A DNA stretch of 64,000 nucleotides. Origin: an uncultured Lachnospiraceae bacterium (lineage in GTDB: Bacteria > Bacillota > Clostridia > Lachnospirales > Lachnospiraceae). A program made the position numbers and the translations under genes. The notes below the pieces were generated by a model. The model made no database searches. It worked only from the letters and a program-made list of their open reading frames with translations, and was not told the origin of the DNA. The stretch spans positions 124,001 through 188,000 of the forward strand of contig CAJUDH010000005.1 in assembly GCA_910584845.1 (NCBI GenBank). Direction: 5' to 3'. Below, one piece after another: positions 58,575-64,000 of this stretch. How positions within the stretch are numbered: position 1 is the stretch's first letter; every line of letters begins with the position of its first letter.

Positions 58575-60404
58575 CTAATTTTTAAAGGAAGCCCGTTTGC
58601 GCAGCGTGGAATCCAGAATTTTTTTCCGAATCCGCAAACTTTTTGGGGTCACCTCCAGAAGTTCGTCCGTGTCAATAAATTCCAGGCACTGCTCCAGGCT
58701 CATCTCCTTTTTAGGGGTCAGCTTTAACGCTTCATCGGCGCTGGACGACCGGGTATTGGTCAGCTTTTTCGTTTTACAGATGTTTACTTCGATATCCTCT
58801 GCCTTGGGGTTTTGCCCAATGACCATGCCGGCATAGACTTTCTCCCCCGGCCCCACAAATAACAGCCCCCTTTCCTGGGCGTTAAATAAGCCGTAGGTAA
58901 TGGCTTCACCGCTTTCATAAGCGATCAGCGAACCGGTTTTTCGGTAGTTTAAATCGCCTTTATAAGGGGCGTAACCGTCAAAAATCGTATTCATAATCCC
59001 GTTTCCCTTGGTATCCGTCAAAAATTCCCCCCGGTATCCGATAAGGCCCCGGGAAGGGATGGAAAATTCCAAACGGGTATATCCCCCGTTGGCGGGGCTC
59101 ATGCCTTGCAGTTCGCCTTTCCGGGAAGTCAGTTTTTGGATCACCGTACCGGTAAACTCCTCCGGCACATCCACATATGCCAGCTCCACAGGCTCCGATT
59201 TCTGGTTCCTCTCATCGTATTTATACAGCACTTCCGCTTTGCTGACGGCAAACTCATACCCTTCCCGGCGCATATTTTCAATCAGCACCGATAAATGGAG
59301 CTCCCCCCTGCCGGATACCTTAAAGCAGTCCGGGGAACCGGTCTCCTCCACCCGCAGGCTCACGTCTGTGTTCAATTCCCGGAACAGCCGTTCCCGGATA
59401 TGGCGTGAGGTAACATATTTGCCCTCCTGGCCTGCCAGGGGGCTGTCATTGACAACAAAATTCATGGCGATAGTCGGCTCGGAAATCTTTTGGAAAGGGA
59501 TGGCCCCGGGATTTTCCGGCGAACAGATGGTATCGCCAATATGCAAGTCCGTAATACCGGACACGGCCACAATATCCCCGACCCCGGCCTCATGCACTTC
59601 CACCCGGTTCAGGCCGTCAAACTGGTACAGCTTGCCGATCTTCACCCGGCGCAGTTTGTCCGGGTCATGATGGTTGACTATCACACACTCCTGGTTTACC
59701 CGGAGGGCCCCGTTGTCAATTTTTCCGATCCCGATACGCCCCACGTACTCGTTATAGTCAATGGTGCTGATGAGCATCTGGGTATCCGCGTCCGGATCCC
59801 CTTTGGGGGCAGGGATATAGTCTACAATCGTCTCAAACAAAGGCTTCATGCCTTCCGGCTCATCTTCCATCCGCTTTTTGGCAAACCCCTGCCGGGCCGA
59901 GGCAAATACAAAGGGGCAGTCCAGCTGTTCGTCAGAAGCGTCCAAATCCATAAAAAGCTCCAGCACCTCGTCTATAACCTCGTCCGGCCTGGCCTCCGGG
60001 CGGTCAATCTTGTTGATGCACACAATCGCCGGCAAATCCAGTTCCAAGGCTTTCCTTAGCACAAACTTGGTCTGGGGCATAGGTCCCTCGTATGCGTCTA
60101 CCACCAAAATCACGCCGTTGACCATCTTGAGCACCCGCTCCACCTCCCCGCCAAAATCTGCATGGCCGGGGGTGTCAATAATGTTAATCCTGATATTTTT
60201 ATAAAAAACAGCGGTGTTTTTGGAAAGGATGGTAATCCCCCTCTCCCTTTCCAGGTCATTGGAATCCATAACCCGTTCCACCACCTCCTGGTTGGCGCGG
60301 AAAATGCCGCTGGCCTTCAAAAGCTCGTCCACCAAAGTGGTTTTGCCATGGTCTACATGGGCAATGATCGCTATATTCCTAACGTCTTCTCTTTCCATAT
60401 TCAT
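58575..60404 (-). CDS. typA: Ribosome-associated GTPase TypA/BipA
   Basis: 609 residues, a translational GTPase acting in ribosome assembly and stress/cold growth. The G1 motif AHVDHGKTT, DTPGHADFGGEVERV and NKIDRPEARPDEV mark the G domain. EF-G-like domains III and V and the BipA-specific C-terminus (SSADEALKLTPKKEMSLEQC) follow. The ATG at 60404 is preferred. A TTG six bases upstream and an ATG six bases downstream are alternatives. Confidence 0.97.
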   Translation of the reverse strand: MNMEREDVRNIAIIAHVDHGKTTLVDELLKASGIFRANQEVVERVMDSNDLERERGITILSKNTAVFYKNIRINIIDTPGHADFGGEVERVLKMVNGVILVVDAYEGPMPQTKFVLRKALELDLPAIVCINKIDRPEARPDEVIDEVLELFMDLDASDEQLDCPFVFASARQGFAKKRMEDEPEGMKPLFETIVDYIPAPKGDPDADTQMLISTIDYNEYVGRIGIGKIDNGALRVNQECVIVNHHDPDKLRRVKIGKLYQFDGLNRVEVHEAGVGDIVAVSGITDLHIGDTICSPENPGAIPFQKISEPTIAMNFVVNDSPLAGQEGKYVTSRHIRERLFRELNTDVSLRVEETGSPDCFKVSGRGELHLSVLIENMRREGYEFAVSKAEVLYKYDERNQKSEPVELAYVDVPEEFTGTVIQKLTSRKGELQGMSPANGGYTRLEFSIPSRGLIGYRGEFLTDTKGNGIMNTIFDGYAPYKGDLNYRKTGSLIAYESGEAITYGLFNAQERGLLFVGPGEKVYAGMVIGQNPKAEDIEVNICKTKKLTNTRSSSADEALKLTPKKEMSLEQCLEFIDTDELLEVTPKSLRIRKKILDSTLRKRASFKN

Positions 60405-60427
60405 GATCAAAGTCTCTTCTTTCCTTT

Positions 60428-60463
60428 ACAAAAAGCTAAGGACGCAACGTCAGTCCTTAGCTT
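60428..60463 (-). terminator. Terminator of the YigZ-family gene
   Basis: Perfect 11-bp stem AAGCTAAGGAC/GTCCTTAGCTT with a 9-nt loop, followed on the minus strand by TTTTTG. It lies about 65 nt after the YigZ gene and just before typA. Confidence 0.85.
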
Positions 60464-60527
60464 CCCGTGCTGATTTCAATGTACTAATATAACATTTCCA
60501 AAGGTAAAATGCAAGCGGTATTTGCTT

Positions 60528-61178
60528 TCACAGCATTACCACTTCCCCCTCCAAGACCGCATAATAAGCCTTTCCTGCCTCCTCAACGACAGCTTTTCCG
60601 TTGGTCCGTTCTGTTATCTGGGCTATCAGCCTGCCGGCCTGCCCTTCCGGGACAATCAAGGTAGTCACCACCTGCTGCCCATACTCGGTCCCCAGCGGCG
60701 TAAGGCCCATTTGCCCTGCTACGTATTGGATTTTCCCGATGTCGCTGTAGCCGGCCGAAACCAGAAGTTTCCTGCCTAAAATTTTTTCCGCTACCAGGCT
60801 ATGGCGCAGCCCTTCCTGCACCGCCCCGGAATAGGCCCGCACCAGCCCCCCGGTGCCCAAAAGCGTCCCGCCAAAATACCGGGTCACGACCACGCAAACA
60901 TCCCTGACCCCTTCCCCCAAAAGCACGTCCAGCATGGGACGCCCCGCCGTCTGGGCCGGTTCCCCGTCGTCGCTGCAGCGGCAGGTTTCCCCCCGCTCCC
61001 CCAAAACATAGGCATAGCAATTATGCCGGGCGTCCCAATATCTTTTTTTCATTTCCTCCACAAACGCCGCCGCCTCTTCCTCGGTCTTTACCGGCCTGGC
61101 TGTGGCGATAAAACGGGATTTTTTCTCTACCAGCTCCCCTTGGCCGCCCCGGTATAATATTTTATATTTTTCCACCAT
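60528..61178 (-). CDS. YigZ/IMPACT family protein
   Basis: 216 residues. The IMPACT N-terminal domain (about 1-120) has KKSRFIATARPVKTEEEAAA, DARHNCYAYVLG and CSDDGEPAQTAGRPMLDVL, then RYFGGTLLGTGGLVRAYSG. A DUF1949-type C-terminal domain (about 135-205) follows. Family members are linked to translation regulation, but the bacterial function is not settled. The start at 61178 has AAAGGAGAAGGCGGC before it. Confidence 0.88.
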   Translation of the reverse strand: MVEKYKILYRGGQGELVEKKSRFIATARPVKTEEEAAAFVEEMKKRYWDARHNCYAYVLGERGETCRCSDDGEPAQTAGRPMLDVLLGEGVRDVCVVVTRYFGGTLLGTGGLVRAYSGAVQEGLRHSLVAEKILGRKLLVSAGYSDIGKIQYVAGQMGLTPLGTEYGQQVVTTLIVPEGQAGRLIAQITERTNGKAVVEEAGKAYYAVLEGEVVML

Positions 61179-61256
61179 GCCGCCTTCTCCTTTACCATTT
61201 TTGCCCATTTCCTGCCACAAGTACTATACCAATAATCTCAACATTTTGCAAGCTTA

Positions 61257-61285
61257 TTGAATTGCGCGCCAATTTTTGCTATAAT
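61257..61285 (+). promoter_or_regulatory. SigA-type promoter of the penicillin-binding protein gene
   Basis: TTGAAT (61257-61262), 17-nt spacer, perfect TATAAT (61280-61285). The transcript would start just before repeat copy C, giving a leader of about 165 nt. Confidence 0.8.
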
Positions 61286-61292
61286 AAAAAAG

Positions 61293-61420
61293 AATGCTGT
61301 CTTGCAGGATTCCCGCGCCGGGGCGCGGTTGCGCCAGCAGCCATTTCCTTTCGCGCGCAATGCGCATCCTCGCGGAATATTTTTATTTCATCGGACAGGC
61401 TTTCCGAATGAAGTAAAAAG
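61293..61420 (+). repeat. Structured dispersed repeat, copy C (penicillin-binding protein leader)
   Basis: Hairpin 1 AATGCTG-TCTT-GCAGGATT (one mismatch), hairpin 2 GCGC-CGGG-GCGC, then TTGCGCCAGCAGCCATTTCC, the GC block CGCGCGCAATGCGCATCC, and the last hairpin TTCATCGG/CCGAATGAA before a TAAAAA. It aligns closely with copy A over its middle 60 nt. It lies wholly in the transcribed leader. Confidence 0.65.
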
Positions 61421-61459
61421 CGGGTGTTGTCTTTCCACCCCAATTTAAGGAGGAACACT

Positions 61460-64000
61460 ATGAATTACGGAAAAAATGCAACGGAAAAAAGGATAAAAAA
61501 GGCCAGTTCCAATGCCGAGAAATATACTTCACGCATTTTCCTGACCATTTTCAAAGCCGGTTTCATCCTCTGCCTATTCACCGTCTTGGTTACGGCAAGT
61601 ACCTGTTTTGGCATGTTCATGGGCATCATTGACAGCGCCCCGGCCATTGATGTAGAAAGCATCATCCCTATGGGCTATGCCACCACCGTCTATGACAGCG
61701 CAGGCAACCTAACCGACACCCTGGTGATGGCCGGGGCCAACCGGGAAGAAGCTTCCTATGACGAGCTTCCCAAAGATTTGATCAATGCATTTGTCGCCAT
61801 TGAAGACTCCCGTTTCTGGATCCACAACGGGATCGACCTCCGTTCCATTTCCCGTGCCGCCGTAGGCGTGCTCACCGGCGAAAACCGGGGCGGGGGCAGT
61901 ACCCTGACCCAGCAGCTGATTAAAAACAATGTCTTTAACGGCGGCATGGAACCAAGCTTTGGGGCCAAGCTGGAGCGAAAGCTTCAGGAGCAGTACCTGG
62001 CCCTGCAGCTTAGCAAGTCCATGGACAAAACACTGATCCTTACCAATTATTTAAACACCATCAATTTAGGGAACAACGCCCTGGGGGTCAAGGTAGCGGC
62101 CCGCCGGTATTTTGACAAGGAAGTATCCGAACTTACCTTGTCGGAATCGGCAGTCCTTGCCGGCATCACCCAAAGCCCTTCCAAGTACGACCCCATCCTC
62201 CATCCGGAAAACAACGCGGAACGCAGGGCCATTATCCTGCAATACATGTTCGAGCAGGGCTATATCGAAAAATACCAGCAGGAAGCGGCCCTGGCGGACG
62301 ACGTGTACGCCCGCATCCAGGATGTGAACTTAGTAGCCCGGGAAAGCGCCACCCCCTACAGCTATTTTACCGACGAGCTGACCCAGCAAGTGAAAGACAC
62401 CCTGATGGAAAAGCTGGGCTATTCGGAAACACAGGCCCACAACCTGCTTTACGGCGGGGGCCTTCAAATCCATACCACCCAGGATCCGGTGCTGCAGGCC
62501 ATTGTGGACGAAGAGGTTAACAACCCGGACAACTACACGGTCACCCGCTACTCCATTGAATACCGTCTGTCTGTGACGCACCCGGACGGCACTACGGAAC
62601 ATTTTTCGGAAAAAAACATCCAAAAATGGCACCGGTCCGTACGCCACGACTCTTACGACGGCCTTTACAACTCGGAAGAAGCCGCCCAGGCAGACGTAGA
62701 CGCCTATAAGGAATACCTGCTCCAGGAAGGGGACACCGTTATCGGCGAGAAGTTGACAAAAATCCTGCAGCCCCAGGTTTCCTTTGTGCTTATGGACCAG
62801 CGGACCGGCCAGGTCAAAGCAATCAGCGGGGGCCGGGGCGTCAAAACCAGCAGCCTCACCCTGAACCGGGCCACCAACACCACCCGCCAGCCTGGCTCCG
62901 CCTTTAAAGTCATTACCGCTTTCGCCCCTGCCATCGACACCTGTGGGGCTACCTTAGGCACGGTTTATTATGACGAGCCTTATACCGTGGGGAATAAAAC
63001 GTTTTCCAACTGGTACAGCCAGGGGTATTTGGGGTATTCCAGCATCCGGGACGGCATTATCTATTCCATGAATATCGTGGCCGTCCGGTGCCTGATGGAG
63101 ACGGTCAGGCCCCAGCTGGGGGTGGAATATGCCAAAAATTTCGGCATCACCTCGCTGACCGACACCGACTTAAACGCCGCTACGGCTTTGGGCGGCATTA
63201 CCAAAGGCGTTTCCAACCTGGAGCTGACGGCTGCCTACGCCTCCATCGCCAACAACGGCGTTTACACAAAGCCCATATTTTTCACAAAGATACTGGACCA
63301 CAACGGCAAAATCCTGATTGACAACGAGCCGGAAACCCACCGGGTCCTTAAAGACTCCACGGCCTTCCTGCTCACCGATGCCATGGCGGATTCCATGGAA
63401 AGCAACCGCAAATTTTCCCGTTCCGGTGTCAGCGTCAACGCCACCAGCATGGCTGCCAACATCCCCGGCATGTCCAACGCAGGCAAAAGCGGCACCACTA
63501 CGAAAAATGTGGATATTTGGTTTGTCGGCTACACCCCCTATTATACTGCCGGCGTCTGGGCCGGCTGTGACAACAACCAAAAACTGGGGGGGATTAACGG
63601 CAATACTTCTTTCCACAAAGGGATCTGGCGTAAAATCATGACCCGGGTGCACGAAAACCTGCCGGATCCCGGTTTTGAAGTGCCAGACAGCATAGAGACA
63701 GCGGAAATCTGCCGCAAATCAGGCAAGTTGGCCATTCCCGGCGTCTGCTCCAGCGACCCCCGGGGCAACGCTTCCTATACGGAATATTTTGCCAAAGGCA
63801 CTGTCCCCACGGAAATGTGCGACATTCATGTGCGGGTAACCCTGTGCTCCTCTACGGGGCTTTTGCCGGGTACCTGGTGCCCCCGCGCTTCCTTGATCCG
63901 CATTGCACTGCCTTCCGAGACTGAAGGGAGCACCGACGACTCCCCCTTCGGAATGCCCGGCCGGTATTGCCCCGGACATGAAGCGGCCATCATCTCCCCC
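61460..64000 (+). CDS. Class A penicillin-binding protein (PBP1A-like), C-terminus beyond window
   Basis: 847 residues visible. One membrane segment lies at about 26-56. The glycosyltransferase 51 domain (about 75-260) has catalytic Glu115 in AIEDSRFW and the GGGSTLTQQLIKN block. The transpeptidase domain (about 435-730) has SxxK at about 480-483 (RQPGSAFK), SMN (about 538) and KSGTTT (about 676). It polymerises and cross-links peptidoglycan. The C-terminal part is Cys-containing and Pro/Gly-rich and may go on past the edge. The ATG follows AAGGAGGAACACT. Confidence 0.95.
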   Translation, partial: MNYGKNATEKRIKKASSNAEKYTSRIFLTIFKAGFILCLFTVLVTASTCFGMFMGIIDSAPAIDVESIIPMGYATTVYDSAGNLTDTLVMAGANREEASYDELPKDLINAFVAIEDSRFWIHNGIDLRSISRAAVGVLTGENRGGGSTLTQQLIKNNVFNGGMEPSFGAKLERKLQEQYLALQLSKSMDKTLILTNYLNTINLGNNALGVKVAARRYFDKEVSELTLSESAVLAGITQSPSKYDPILHPENNAERRAIILQYMFEQGYIEKYQQEAALADDVYARIQDVNLVARESATPYSYFTDELTQQVKDTLMEKLGYSETQAHNLLYGGGLQIHTTQDPVLQAIVDEEVNNPDNYTVTRYSIEYRLSVTHPDGTTEHFSEKNIQKWHRSVRHDSYDGLYNSEEAAQADVDAYKEYLLQEGDTVIGEKLTKILQPQVSFVLMDQRTGQVKAISGGRGVKTSSLTLNRATNTTRQPGSAFKVITAFAPAIDTCGATLGTVYYDEPYTVGNKTFSNWYSQGYLGYSSIRDGIIYSMNIVAVRCLMETVRPQLGVEYAKNFGITSLTDTDLNAATALGGITKGVSNLELTAAYASIANNGVYTKPIFFTKILDHNGKILIDNEPETHRVLKDSTAFLLTDAMADSMESNRKFSRSGVSVNATSMAANIPGMSNAGKSGTTTKNVDIWFVGYTPYYTAGVWAGCDNNQKLGGINGNTSFHKGIWRKIMTRVHENLPDPGFEVPDSIETAEICRKSGKLAIPGVCSSDPRGNASYTEYFAKGTVPTEMCDIHVRVTLCSSTGLLPGTWCPRASLIRIALPSETEGSTDDSPFGMPGRYCPGHEAAIISP

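Overview
The window is a large flagellar and chemotaxis locus followed by housekeeping genes. It most likely comes from a motile Gram-positive Clostridia, probably a Lachnospiraceae. The reasons are Bacillus/Clostridium-type gene content (FliY with CheC-like domains, CheC/CheD/CheV, FliW-CsrA, FlbD, SigD-type sigma factor), no P- or L-ring genes, three secreted proteins with choline-binding-type cell-wall repeats, and Gram-positive SigA and SigD promoter motifs. I saw no rRNA, tRNA, transposon or CRISPR array.

Region 1 (1-9.4 kb, minus strand) holds two short flagellins, each with its own sigma-28-type promoter (the first runs off the left edge). Next come a PilZ protein with a GT2-TPR glycosyltransferase, and an apparent operon of FliK-like protein, FhlB, two paralogous cell-wall-binding repeat proteins and a lytic transglycosylase. 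Region 2 (9.4-15.4 kb, plus strand) is the late operon flgM-flgN-flgK-flgL-DUF6470-fliW-csrA. Region 3 (15.4-20.2 kb, minus) is fliD-fliS-fliT plus a degenerate nucleotidyltransferase-fold protein. Region 4 (20.4-21.9 kb, plus) is a two-gene unit: a ParA ATPase and a partner with a C-terminal ComFB domain.

Region 5 (22.1-48.6 kb, minus) is the fla/che operon, read from a strong SigA promoter at 48.87 kb: flgB-fliE-fliF-fliG-fliH-fliI-fliJ-fliK-flgD-TIGR02530-flgE-flbD-motA-motB-fliM-cheY-flgC-fliY-fliO-fliP-fliQ-fliR-flhB-flhA-sigD-flhO-flhP-cheC-cheD-cheV and a third cell-wall-repeat protein. FlgC is displaced from its usual place after FlgB, fliL is absent between motB and fliM, and flhF/flhG are absent between flhA and the sigma gene. 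Region 6 (49-50 kb) is a short FliD-like gene with its own sigma-28-type -10 box.

Region 7 (50-64 kb) carries purC-purB-purA, a small lipoprotein, dapA-dapB behind a lysine riboswitch and terminator, a CobO-like protein, a double-OB SSB-like protein, typA/bipA, a YigZ/IMPACT protein and a class A penicillin-binding protein cut by the right edge.

The most interesting signals are: (i) the ParA/ComFB pair next to a flagellar system that lacks FlhF/FlhG here; (ii) a FliY whose CheY-docking peptide is moved into the linker and present three times; (iii) a dispersed structured repeat of about 125 nt, with four recognisable copies and one fragment, in transcribed leaders; (iv) a FliK-like/FhlB pair linked to cell-wall-binding proteins and a lytic transglycosylase.
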